Source of the DNA: Neoechinorhynchus agilis
Lineage: Eukaryota; Acanthocephala
Assembly: GCA_051530055.1 (NCBI GenBank)
Contig: CM121343.1
Span: 4,960,001 to 5,024,000, forward strand
Reading direction: 5' to 3'
DNA: 64,000 nt
Positions 11,915 through 23,080 of this stretch are shown here, in pieces (the stretch's first letter is position 1; each line of letters opens with the position of its first letter). The notes under the pieces are model-generated. The model was not told where the DNA came from. It made no database searches and worked only from the letters and a program-made list of their open reading frames with translations. The position numbers and the translations under genes were made by a program.

Positions 11915-14299
11915 CTCCTATTCCATCCCCAAGTACTGTCACGCTCAATACTTAATAGGAAAGCGTATGAAGAGTCCTGTGATAAATTAATGCAACTGGA
12001 CTCAGCCGTCAAATCAGGCTACTTCTCCCAATCCAAGGTCTGTCGAACTTATACCATTCAGCGATCTGATCAGTGCCAATTTTTTTCTAACAGCAACTCT
12101 TCGAATGTCAACTCCGCTCGACTCGCTTTTCGACGTATCTCGGCTATCTTCTATCGATCAGAACCGAGTTCGATGCCTATCTGAGAATAGTCAAAGGGGC
12201 ACAAAGTTTACTTAATGCCCATCTCGCAAATGGATCTGCCAATTCAATTCTTGAACGAGTTAAGAGACAATGCAGGCTTAATGGCCAGGTAAGGAGCGAG
12301 ACTGTAAAATTTCTATTGTACCGGCTTTCTATTAGAGTGGATTTAAGTACACTTTACATATTTATTTTGCTTGAATTTTTAGGGTCGAGAGGTTCTTTAT
12401 CTAAAGCGATTTATATGATAGCATTTGATTTTGTTTATCAATGAACTTTTATGTGAAGTGGAGTCAAGTTTCTCTTTTTTGTGTGTCAATTTTAAACATA
12501 ATCCCGTGATAGATAATGTTTTAGAGAAACCGTAGGGATGAAAAACTACCACCTGAAGTGCATTTAATCTGAATTTTACAGGGAAGACTTAAAGCCCTCA
12601 AACTATTCCGATCAAACTTTTTTCGTTATGTACTACATTCGAAACAGAGTGTGCCACCATTTTTGAGCAGTATAAACGAAGCTACATTCTAGGTGCCGGG
12701 ATATCCGAATTTAGCATAAAAATGGCTTAAATTATACCTACGGATGTTACAGCTTTTACCTTATGAATTACCACATTAAATCTTTAGATCCTTAATAATC
12801 TTGGGACGCAGTTTGAGTCATCTCTTGGAATTATAAGGATCGATTTTAAAGGTAGACTTTAATTTTAATAAATACTAGCAATATAGATAAGAATCCATGT
12901 ACAGAATTGGTAGCTTTCACTCGAATTTGTCCACTGGATGAATACCTCATTACCGCATCCTATTGCAAGCAGCGATTTTGCTGCCGGTGCAAGATTAACT
13001 CGGACGGGACTCAATGCTGGACACACAACATGATGCTAATGCAATCCAATGGCTTTCACCAGGAAATGCGCCTTAAGGTTCACGAAACTCGACATTTGGG
13101 AAAGCGTAGAAACAAGCTCGGCGTGATCGCTCTCGATCGAACTCAGCTTTTTCAACAGCTCAACGAATTACAAATGTTGTGTGAGGTAAACGAGTGTGGG
13201 ACTATTAAACTTAGGATATGCCTAAGATGGATACCGTACGTATATTGTCAAACGATCGTTTCTAAAATGAATACTTATAAGACCGTTTGATTCGGCTGAG
13301 CTTTGGCGTCTACAGGAACATATTTTCAACTCAAGGTCATTCGACCTTCAACAGCTACCATTTATAATGAAACTAAACGATCAAGATCAGCACAAATTGG
13401 GAGGTACAAATGATGTACAAGCTACGCTGAACCGTTCTATTTCCTTGAGATCGAACGTCATGGCTTTTAGAAACGACGCTACCTCTGAGAATCAATCATT
13501 ACCGAAGAACTGCAGATTTACATCCTTTCACATGTCGAAACTATGTCCAGCTTTGAGCACTAATCGCCAACAAAGATCAAAGAAACATTTCACAACAATG
13601 TCAACTATAATACCCACGTCAAGTGCATTTTGTCCGCCAATCCACAACACCAGTCGCAGCAGCAGCAATAGTAGTAGTACTCATGAACTTACCGACCAAA
13701 GCGTTGTTGATTGCGTTGCTGGAACTCAAAGTTCTCCCTGTCATGGAAAAACAGATGCGTTCAATGTATCCATATACTTGCCGGCTATCGACGGTATACT
13801 CAGCGAGCCTTCCGCTTCATTAGCGTTACGTAAACAAGTGGTTTCCGTTGCCACCGGATGCGTCGAGAACCGGAAAGAGGTGGTATCGTACTCTGAACAG
13901 TCTACAAACAATTTTAGAACTAAAAAGGTTCACGAGAAGCCACCGAACTCTTCTGAGGTCCAGAAAGTAAAAGGCTGTTTTGAGTCACAATCAACACCTA
14001 ATCTTATGTTCATTGCCTCAAAGATGACTAGTGTGGTATCTGCAATTGATGGTCAAAAATCCGATATACTTTTCAATGAAGCCGATTTGATGATCGATGA
14101 TTGCTTCAGCTTTCTCGACTCAGACTATGGAACAAACGAAACTGACGGGAAGGGCGAAATCCGGCGTAGCGACATTGGCGACATTAGTCTCTTTAACCGG
14201 CTAACTACTTGGCCTGCAACCTTACGTGCTGGCAATTCGCATAAAGTCACAACACAATCGAATATCTCAGTAGAACGAATAACTAGTCGTCGTACATGA
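11915..14299 (+). CDS. RIPOR/FAM65 (Rho-interacting cell polarization regulator) homologue
   Basis: Five exons fit in phase: about 11915-12037, 12094-12288, 12582-12648, 12905-13235 and 13336-14299. The second follows a strong TTTTTTCTAACAG acceptor. Together they read an N-terminal helical part, then LVAFTRICPLDEYL and the C2-like segment with RFCCRCKI, TQCW, RLKVHETRHLG and GTIKLRICLRWIP. These align with the vertebrate RIPOR signature around GFARLCPGDQYE and GTIKL.LEV.W.PF. RIPOR proteins bind RhoA-class GTPases and affect polarity and migration. The last exon is a Ser/Thr/Asn-rich tail of about 320 residues ending at TGA 14297-14299. That is much shorter than vertebrate RIPORs, so either the C-terminal helical repeats are absent or more exons follow. 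The start codon was not found and probably lies further upstream. Confidence 0.72.
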
Positions 14300-14920
14300 C
14301 GATTGTTCTTAAAAACGAAAAGGATCGTAGGAACGAATTTGGGATATTAGTAGTCCGTTGTAAATTGAAAAAGAACCTTGTAGTTAAATGTGTTTTATCG
14401 ATGTGATTTACAGACGAAAAAAATTCGTGATTATTTGAAAATTATAAAAGTGAGAATTTCACTTGGTTAGCACTAAACCCCAAAATTCACGGCTAATCGA
14501 ATTTCCACCCTTTCTTTTAAATTTGTAAAATTTAGTTCTTTGCATTAATTGCGTTTATCTACGTCCACAATCTTGATGGGACCAAAGTTGGTTCGGTCAA
14601 TGCCTTTGATATGAACTGCCGATATATAGTCAATAACCAATCCGAAGGTGCTCTTTTATATTTAGATGTTGCTGCAAATAGGACGCACGCCGAATCTGAC
14701 AGGATGTTTTTGTAAGTTGGATAAATTCAAAGAAGCTCGACTTTGACAACAAACATAGAAAACGTCGTTCCGAAACCTGATATGAATTGGGGAAGACAAA
14801 ATTTTAAAAACGAAATCATATGAAAAAATCGCGAACAGAGCGCGGTGCCCAGTGCTTTATCAGTTTGATTAATAATCGAACCCTTAATGCATTCCTCGCA
14901 CGATTGAAAAATTTATGTTT
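14300..14920. other. Intergenic, convergent 3' ends
   Basis: This lies between the RIPOR-like gene (+) and the calaxin-like gene (-). It is AT-rich with no recognised feature. Confidence 0.4.
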
Positions 14921-15809
14921 TTAATAATAAGGCGCCGGATTACCATCAGTATAATGGCATATTTCCTTATCGTCAAACACTGATAAATCAAGTATTTTTG
15001 GAAAAACAAAAATAATGTCGAGGTTATTTACCACCTTATAATAAGTCAGAAGATAATTTCTAGTTGGCGTTTTAGGGAGTCTAAGCGGCTTTCGCACAAA
15101 TTCAGCCAAATCAGCTTTCTCACTTGAAATGGATTTTAGCAGTATAGTTCGATTCTCCGCCAACGGAATGCATTGTGCAAGTAGTGTGAGTGTCCATGGA
15201 CAGCGGTATATCCCCCGCCTGAAATTTTTCAAGTCACAACTGCCAGTTGGTTTCATTCCATATATGCCCATGAGAAAATCCATAAATTTCCGTTGGTTTT
15301 CTTCACCTTTTCGACGGTTTTCGCATGCTCGCTCAAACCAATAAGTTATATCTTGTGATTGTATAGGACAAGGAAGATGAAAAAATTAGTCCTTTACTTT
15401 TATCTTCCCTTCCATCTAAACGCTTCCGACGGGATATGCAGTAGTATTTAAAGGCATATTCGATTAGTTCATCGAAAGTTCCACATAGAAACAGTTGCAG
15501 CATAGCTAAGAAATTTTTAAATTTTATAGCATTGTATGAGTCCTCGAAAAGGTTATATAGTCGTCGAATATATAAATCGTTCTCCATCCCAAGCCAAATT
15601 CTAGCAAATGTATAAAATGCGTGGTAACCCATTTTACCATCGGGACCCGTTGCAGCTAAAGCATCATAAAGTTTCGATATTTCCGATAATTCAAATACAG
15701 TAAATCTGTTCGATTTTTTGTTGACATATAATAGGGCCCGATCAAGGTTCTCACATTTTAATGCCAAACTTTGAACTTTTTCATTGGCAGGCTCAAAACT
15801 GGTACGCAT
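14921..15809 (-). CDS. Calaxin/EFCAB1-like EF-hand protein
   Basis: Two exons, 15809-15398 and 15351-14921, are joined across a 46-bp GT-AG intron and give about 280 residues. Residues 35-125 follow the calaxin plan: FTVFELSEISKLYDAL, then HAFYTFARIWLGM, then LAMLQLFLCGTFDELIEYAF, which matches the family's LFLRGSLEEKMKYCF. The second exon has NFRRGIYRCPWTLTLLAQC, aligning with the family's ADYELAVREETLLLEAFGPC. Calaxin is a calcium sensor of outer-arm dynein in motile cilia and sperm flagella. The loops expected to bind calcium are poor: Asp/Glu positions are missing in all candidate EF-hands, so calcium binding is doubtful. There is also a C-terminal extension of about 60 residues. A diverged neuronal-calcium-sensor relative is the main alternative. 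Confidence 0.6.
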
Positions 15810-17400
15810 TGATTTTGTTGCCCATGCCCATTACAAATAATCTGGTAACCATGGCAACTGAAGCTCGATTCGTGGTAAAAAAGCGATCTAGATGCCTTCT
15901 TGTAACAAATGGGCGAAATGCAACACCCAAATCTCTTAAGGGCCTTTGACTAGTTTTTCGTATATTTTATAGAACTGACTATTGGATTCCTCTATAATGC
16001 CGAATTAAATTAGGTCGTCCTTAATACGACTTAAAAGATACGTTCGACTTCGACTCGCCTGTCCACTTCATGATTTTTAATGAAATCCGGCGGATCGTGA
16101 ATCGTTCGTATTTTGCCATTGTTTATTCTTAAATTTTCTAGTGAAAAAATTAAAGCTTCGAGGATTGATCGATGTAAATGAAAATGTTTACAGATTCCGG
16201 CAGTTTATCGTCGAAATTCCTCCGATTAATACGATCGATCTGAACTCATGTCCTTTTGTAAATTCGTCAGCAAGTTTGCATAGAAACATTTTAATTCAAA
16301 TAAAAGTATTTTTTTGCATCGTTTCTATCGGCAAAAACGAAATTCAATAAACAAATATTGTATTTGTAATCGATATTGATGCGATCTTTCTTTATTGAAA
16401 TTTGCCGCTTGTTAATTTATGCAATTAATTTGAAAGCACAATAGTTCATTTTAGAGATTACTGGCCAAAATGAAGGCCAAGTGTTTTTTTAAAATCATAG
16501 CCCAATGCATTAGACTTTATAAAGACACTACGAGAAGCCTGTAATGGTTGGCTTTTCAGAAATCACTTCGAGTGTAAAAAATTTTTCTTTTTGCAATAGG
16601 TCGTCCAAGTTGAAAGCGTTCGAAACATATAAAAGTGGTACCCTCTAACCAATATCTGCACGTACAGAACATATCCTTGGCTATCCAGCGAGGAAACGCA
16701 GCGAGTGTCTTGGGGACGGTGAAGGACAATTCAAAATAATATAAGTTAACTTTAAAAAAAATGCTTATTATTGTTTAAAAAAAATTAATTTAAAAAGTAC
16801 ATTTTATGCCTTGAAATTATACGTCTGAAATGTATCAATATAACAAACTTTGTGAATTTATTAATGATGGAGAAGCAAATAAAAAGATCCATGTAAAAAT
16901 CATGGGAAGTTAAAGATAGCGCCTATTGCGATTTATTTAAATTTTAAAAAATAAATCGTTATAAGAATTCGATGAGCTATAAATGAATTTTTAGAGATAA
17001 ATTGGTTTTATCTAAACAGGTCAAATTTTGCTGTTCTCAAATCCGCTGGGTTTGTTGTTCGCATGAACGGACATGCGTGAAAGTAAAATAGCGCTGTGAT
17101 TAGATTCGCGGGCAAAAATTTGTCATGATTCAGTGATCATTCTCGCTTCGCCTGATCTTCAATTACATAAACTGGGATTTTTGCGTCTAAGAATGGATCC
17201 AGATTCAAAAGACCACCGTGTTTTTTGACTCTGTTGCAAATTAGATCGCAAAAATGTGGCTTGACACACAGGTAAAATAAAAGAATTTCGATCGGCTTTA
17301 ACGTTTTTAGTTGGTGAGTCTTAAGTGCAATGTTTGCAATCAAGAAATAAGTAAAGGTAAACAATCTACTGATTTGGATGGCTTAAATGTTTTTATTCAG
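15810..17400. other. Intergenic; probable 5' region of the LIM-homeobox gene
   Basis: It holds the short LINE-tail copy at 16664-16745. The exon encoding the first zinc-binding pair of LIM1 should lie somewhere before 17400 but was not resolved. Confidence 0.4.
16664..16745 (+). repeat. Short copy of the LINE tail seen at 2092-2170
   Basis: The stretch from CAGAACATATCC to GTGAAGGACAATT is nearly identical to 2092-2158 and is followed by the same AATATAAGTTAA. It encodes the ISLAIQRGNAASVLGT motif only, so it is a severely 5'-truncated LINE copy. Confidence 0.7.
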
Positions 17401-18345
17401 GTGACCAGCAATACGTTATCCTTTATCCAATCAGAACCATCTATCACATAAAGTGTATAAAATGTAACATTTGCTTTAAAGACATTTCAAAGCAAAGAAC
17501 GTGCGTTTTGATTCAAAATATTCTGGTTTGCATGCAAGATTATGCTACCTTGTAAGCTTAATGAGTAAATTGAACTAATGTTCAAATCAATACTGTTTAG
17601 TCTCCGGCCAAGTAGCATGAAATCGAAGAAACGATGCTTTGTTTGCTCTGGGAACATTTATTTTGGTGAACTGGTTACTCGAATCGGACGAATTTATGAC
17701 CAACGTCTAGTTCATGTGAGATGTTTCAACTGTAAAGTTTGTGGGAACTATATTAATGCGAATGATTGCTATTATACCGTATATTGTGGAATTATTTGCT
17801 CGCAATGCATTCTCGAATTCGGAAAATCTGATTGGGATAATGACAGTAATCGATCAGAAGTTCAATTGGATGCTGAGGTTCGAAATGTGCACAAAAAGAT
17901 GATGGTCGAAAATAGATTCAATATTACTCAGTCATCTCAGCGATGTTGTGATTGCATCCTGTTAAGTCACGCTGAAAGCTCATGTGCGTGGACAACTTAT
18001 TTAGCTCATTATGAACGAAGAAAACGACCAAGGACTACGTTCAAGTATCAACAATTAAAACTTCTACAGGAGCATTTCGATCGCAATCACAATCCTGATG
18101 CAAACAGCTTGAAACAATTATCGATTGATACCGGATTAGACAAAAGAGTACTCCAGGTTTAGTAATCTTACGTTTTTTTAAACTTATCATCATTATAAAG
18201 GTTTGGTTCCAAAATAATAGAGCCAAGTATCGAAAGCAGGTAATATCTCATACATCAAAACTATTTAATTTAAAGACATTATTAGTTCAAGAAACAAAAG
18301 ACTGAATCCAGTGATTCGCGGGATAAAAATGATCAATTGATTTAG
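17401..18345 (+). CDS. LIM-homeodomain transcription factor (apterous/LHX2/9-like), 5' partial
   Basis: Exons 17401-17551, 17601-18156, 18201-18239 and 18286-18345 fit in phase with introns of 49, 44 and 46 bp. The first reads the back of LIM1 (YHIKCIKCNIC ... LVCMQDY). The second holds LIM2 (CFVCSGNI, ELVTRIGRIYD, HVRCFNCKVCGNYI, YCGIICSQC), then a linker and most of the homeodomain (RRKRPRTTFKYQQLKLLQEH, NHNPDANSLKQLS, LDKRVLQ). The third completes helix 3 with VWFQNNRAKYRK. HNPDA..LKQL and TGL.KRVLQVWFQN.RAK are typical of the apterous/LHX2/9 class, which specifies neuron and appendage identity. The ATG at 17578 lies inside the LIM1-LIM2 intron and is not the start. The exon with the first Cys pair of LIM1 and the start is missing. 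The tail after the homeodomain is very short. Confidence 0.85.
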
Positions 18346-18419
18346 TGCCACACAGAATCAATAAAAGTATACGTGCATGTGGATTTCAAAATATTAATTT
18401 TAACAAATAGCAAATTATA

Positions 18420-19740
18420 CCTTTTTTGAAAATAATCCCGGTCATAACATATTTGATTCATAGGGGAAATACGTTATGACCAGGATTTTTTGCAAAAAAA
18501 GTATAATTTGATTAACCCGAAGGATTTTCACTGTCGATGATTAAAATGATTTTAAAACTGCCGATTGGCTTCGAAGAGGCACACAATCTTGTACGCCTTA
18601 AGTTTTTAAAGTCACAAATATTTAAAAACTTACAAGCAACAACCTTGATAAAAAGGCGAACAAGATTGTGAGCTTCTCCGAAAACAATCATTTGAATTTC
18701 TTCACCATATAAAACAACGAATTGTATAAATGCATTCAAATTTATCATCGACAAAGAAAATCCTTCGGGTTAATCAAATTATTTGTGTTTGAAAATAATC
18801 CCGGTAATAACTTATCAAACAATGACTGAGGAGGCGGCGAGGTTACCTCCTTCGAGATGTTTCCCCTATGAATCAAATATTTTATGACCAGGATTATTTT
18901 CAAAAAAAAGTATAATTTGATTAACTCCAAGGATTTTCTCTGTCGATGATTAAAATGATCTTAAAACTGTCGATTGGTTTAGGAGAGGCACAATCTTGTA
19001 CGCCTTTTGATCTAGGTCGTTTGGAAGTTTTTAAATATCTGTGAGTTTAAAAACTTACAAGCAACGACCTTGACCAAAAGGCGTACAAGATTGTGTGCCT
19101 CTCCGAAAACAATCGGCAGTTTTAAAATAAAATCATTTTAATCATCGACAAAGAAAATCCTTCGGGTTAATCAAATTATTTGTGTTTGAAAATAATCCCG
19201 GTAATAACTTATCAAACAATGACTGAGGAGGCGGCGAGGTTACCTCCTTCGAGATGTTTCCCCTATGAATCAAATATTTTATGACCAGGATTATTTTCAA
19301 AAAAAGTATAATTTGATTAACCGGAAGGATTTTCTCTGTCGATGATTAAAATGATCTTAAAACTGTCGATTGGTTTAGGAGAGGCACAATCTTGTACGCC
19401 TTTTGATCTAGGTCGTTTGGAAGTTTTTAAATATCTGTGAGTTTAAAAACTTACAAGCAACGACCTTGACCAAAAGGCGTAGAAGATTGTGTGCCTCTCC
19501 GAAAACAATCGGCAGTTTTGAAATAAAATCATTTTAATCATCGACAAAGAAAATCCTTCGGGTTAATCAAATTATTTGTGTTTGAAAATAATCCCGGTAA
19601 TAACTTATCAAACAATGACTGAGGAGGCGGCGAGGTTACCTCCTTCGAGATGTTTCCCCTATGAATCAAATACATTATGACCGGGATTATTTTCAAAAAA
19701 AGTATAATTTGATTAACCGGAAGGATTTTCTGTAAACCTA
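18420..19740. mobile_element. Tandem array of composite foldback (MITE-like) units
   Basis: GAAAATAATCCCGGTAATAA recurs at about 18791, 19188 and 19584, giving units of about 397 bp. Each unit has an A-type palindrome (CCCGGTAATAAC ... TTATGACCAGGATTATT, centre ACTGAGGAGGCGGCGAGGTT) and a second palindrome based on CATCGACAAAGAAAATCC, AAAACTGCCGATTG, GAGGCACAATCTTGTACGCC and AACTTACAAGCAACGACCTT. Successive units are nearly identical apart from the first, which is more diverged. There is no coding capacity. The second palindrome also occurs alone at 61285-61450. Confidence 0.8.
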
Positions 19741-21164
19741 CTATAAAAATCTTTACTTTGAAGTGAGCTGACGGTTCTACTTTTCTATTTGTGTTGAAGA
19801 ACTCCGTTTTTTTTCTCACAAAAGCGCAAAAAAGATGAGGGTGGTTCATAGAAACGGAAAACACGAGCTTTTCAAAAGGCACTTAGCGCCACATGGAGCA
19901 AAAGTTGTACTTCCCCAAATGCGTGCTTCTCTATAGATTTGAGCATATTGGTTACGCCATTCATAAAATTATTCCATTCTTTATGGGGTACTTTTGCGAA
20001 CATCTCCGGAAAATAAGTCAAATGGCGCCGTGTTCACTGCGAAGCGCCGGAAAATTCGTTAATATACTTCGAAAACAATGCCTTTTGATGTGTTCTTCGT
20101 TAAAAATCCCAAAGGTGGAAATGAGTCTAGATGACCAATTTATTCCCCACAGTGTTTAAAATGAACGCGGGATTGAATCCAAATTTGCCATTTCTGATCA
20201 ACTTTACCGATCAAATACGAATGTAAATAACCGGATTTATCCGAGAAGGGCACGCGATCCAGACAACGATTAATACGAAGGAGGGTTTTAACCGAAATGG
20301 CAAGGGAGTCTCCTCAAGTTCGCCGACTTCCAAATTCATCGATCGCGATAACTTCAATATCGATTTCGCTCATCGACCTCGCGGTTTTTTGAAGGAAGAC
20401 AGCATTCAATTTTTTTGATTTCAGTCCTTCAAACAGTGAGTGCAATTTTTTAAATCCAGTTCTTAGTAAATTTCTCGCTGTACGCCGAGCTCCGTGAGTT
20501 ATTCAAGGGTTCAAATGCGCCTACTCGTGTTTAGATCGTGACGTCATTGCATATTGGAGCGCCGGCACATAATTTCATTTTGGCACTATGTGGAATGCCA
20601 TTCTTCTACGAGTGATTGAATTCCTCTCAGTGAGCGGAAATCTTAGTTGCAGTTTTATTCGTTATTGCATTCGATTCTCAATCCTTGTCAAATCTAAATT
20701 GCCTTAGGATTTGACGGTACCATTGAAGATAGAAGACAAAACTTTTAAATAATTTAACACGTTAATCGCCTCTTTTTTTGCGATCAAAGTTTTAAAGTAT
20801 TATTCTCCTTTATGATTTCAACGATAAAACGTATACTGCAGGTGGATGCTTTCTTTTTTGTTACCGAGCACTTAAAAATTTCTTTATTCATTTCTAGATA
20901 ACTCAGATTGTCATAAAAATATGTGAGTATATTTCATCATGTTCAAAATATTTGCAGACTTCATTTGCCTATTTATAAGCTGACACATTAGAGTTTAATG
21001 AGTCGTCGTTGATAGAACCTTGGATATTTATATCAATAGCTACACTGTATACCGATTGCAAACCAAAGGTTTATTTTTGGCGTAAAATGCGCAATAGTCG
21101 AAAAAGTGTACGTTTTGAGGCAAACTAGAAATCAAAAAATAATATATTCTGTATTTGCTCGCGG
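19741..21164. other. Intergenic; possible 5' exons of the kinase gene
   Basis: An 88-codon plus-strand frame at 19893-20159 has no recognisable motif. The kinase below lacks an in-frame ATG in its first identified exon, so its start is probably in this interval. Confidence 0.35.
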
Positions 21165-22822
21165 GTGATTCTAACGGTCCACATCACTTTCATATTGGTG
21201 GAAAAATCGATCGAGTGGACCTTTTTACTCAGACATTTGCATTGTGTGCCACTCTTCCGATTGTTTAGTCGTCTCTACATTTCCAATCAATCGAAAATAC
21301 TTCTTCTATATCCTGATCATCAGCGTACTGGGAGTCGCGTAGGAGCGAGCTCTTTAGTTTTTCAAAGACAATTAACTCACGACCATCGGCGCGAGTCCGC
21401 TGCAGCATCTAACCTGTCCGCCTTCTCTTTGTCCAAAGCGACCGAGGAAGGTGCCAAGGTACCTGAGAACGCTGAAGATGTGGTCCACGAGTCATCTACT
21501 AATGTCGCTGAGTATCCAAATGTGGTTGAATCGAAGCTTCGATTTAATATAATAAGAAAAATAGGTTTGTATTCGAACAATTCGATTGCGTGTTCAAACC
21601 GCTTTCGTCTTCTAGGTGATGGTATGCTAGGTCAAGTTTTTTTACTTAGGCAGTTTGAGCAGAAGACGCCGTTAATGGCTCTTAAGGTGATGAACAAACA
21701 AACAATCTTGACACAACAACAATTTGAGCATGTTTTGAACGAGAAAAAAATTCTCAGTGAAGTTAAGAACCCGTTTATTGTTAATTTGTAAGCTACAAAA
21801 CATTGCGGCTGTCATCGGTAGTAGTAATATCTGATTAGCTATCAAACTCGAAAAGACGCTCTGCATTTGTATATATTTCTAGAGTATGTTGAAGGAGGAG
21901 AACTGTACAGATATATAAAAGCTTTCAAGAAGTTCAGTGCCGATGTTACTCGCTTTTATGTCGTCGAAGTGATTTGTGCTATCGTGTATCTGCATTCAAA
22001 ACATATTATATACCGGTACAAGAATGTCTTTAAACCACTGATATATTCCGCATCTAGAGATCTTAAACCCGAAAACGTCATTCTCGATTTAGAAGGCCAT
22101 CTAAAACTCATTGATTTCGGATTCGCCAAATATGTTACTCATAGGTAATTCATGAATATACGGCCGGTGTGCAAAAAAATTCTTTTAAGTACGTGGACTC
22201 TGTGTGGAACACTTAAATATCTCGCGCCGGAAATCATCTGTAAGCGAGCGTATACAAAAGCTGTCGATTGGTGGACACTTGGAATTATGACCTTTGAAAT
22301 GATGACGGGCAATCCACCCTTTAACGATCAATCAGTGGAAGATGTTTCTAATCAAATTCTTCATGGAACAGTTCAGTACCCGGTAGATATTGATGGAGAT
22401 GCCAAAGAATTCGTGAGACGATTATTGGTTCGTGAGCCACACCGTCGAATGGGATCGTCTAGAAATGGATCAGCTGAAGTAAAGCGTCACCAGTGGTTTC
22501 GCTCACTTTCATGGTCAAATATCGAGGCTAAGAAAGTCGACGTAGGGACGGATTTTGCCAATCCACTATTAACTTCTCTCTTTAGCCTCCTATAGTTCCC
22601 GCGGTTTTACTCGGGGATCATCGTCATTGTCACACCGACTCGGACGATGCTGTTCCCGTGAACGACGAATGGATTCCGGGATTTCAGTGGGATGGTACGA
22701 ATTTTGTGCCTATCGAAAAAGCGGGAAATAAGAGCAATGATGGATCTGCGGATTTGTTAGTTATGAGCCCGGAGTCTAGTATAACGCAAAATGTTGGAAA
22801 AGATCCCTTTGAAGATTTTTAG
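21165..22822 (+). CDS. PKA/PRKX-type AGC protein kinase
   Basis: Six exons fit in phase: up to 21564, then 21616-21787, 21839-22015, 22058-22144, 22190-22541 and 22586-22822, with introns of 42-51 bp. The catalytic domain is complete. It has the Gly loop GDGMLGQV (split by the first intron), MALKVMNK with the ATP-binding Lys, FLEYVEGGELYRYI, YRDLKPENV, the DFG motif in LIDFGFAK, WTLCGTLKYLAPE, and DWWTLGI. The C-tail has PPIVPAV, NDEWIPGF and ends in FEDF, the terminal FxxF typical of PKA and PRKX. FLEYVEGGEL and the PPIVP tail point to the PRKX/Pka-C3 side rather than classical PKA-C. About 130 low-complexity residues precede the domain. No in-frame ATG was found in the first exon (an acceptor near 21354 is possible), so the N-terminus is incomplete. 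Confidence 0.9.
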
Positions 22823-22908
22823 AAGGATGTGTACATTTTATGCAATTGTACGTACGAGTATTGTTTCCTTAAGTGTTGGTCAAAGAAAATATCGATGGTG
22901 TGAAGTGT

Positions 22909-22975
22909 TACGGCGAGGCTGGTGATTGAATGGTTCACCTTTGCAGAACCACACAATCAACTACCTCACCTCTGG
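22909..22975 (-). ncRNA. let-7: let-7 family microRNA hairpin
   Basis: On the minus strand, 22968 to 22947 reads TGAGGTAGTTGATTGTG continuing to TGGTT, with the full let-7 seed GAGGTAG. The downstream arm (22935-22911) reads AACCATTCAATCACCAGCC and pairs across almost the whole length, with only a short loop between. This is the expected 5p-mature let-7 layout. let-7 controls developmental timing in bilaterians. The mature sequence departs from the canonical form after position 9. Confidence 0.85.
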
Positions 22976-22994
22976 ATGCAGATTGAAGAGGATT

Positions 22995-23080
22995 CCAACA
23001 GCCCGTAGCATCTAGCTTGAGTTGCTTTACGGCTCTTGTGGAGAGGGTCCAACTCAATGTTAGATCTACGGGTTATTGTC
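22995..23080 (-). ncRNA. mir-100: miR-100/miR-10 family microRNA hairpin
   Basis: On the minus strand, 23074 to 23053 starts AACCCGTAGATCTAACAT, identical to miR-100 over its first 12 bases. The opposite arm (23022-22999) reads CAACTCAAGCTAGATGC then TACGGGCTG and pairs with one bulge around a loop of about 25 nt. It lies about 80 bp upstream of let-7 on the same strand, in the ancestral miR-100 then let-7 order. A shared primary transcript is likely by inference. Confidence 0.87.

Noticed and set aside
18420-19740. CRISPR-like array because of regular repeats
   Set aside because: Units are long palindromes of about 397 bp without short spacers, in a eukaryotic genome.
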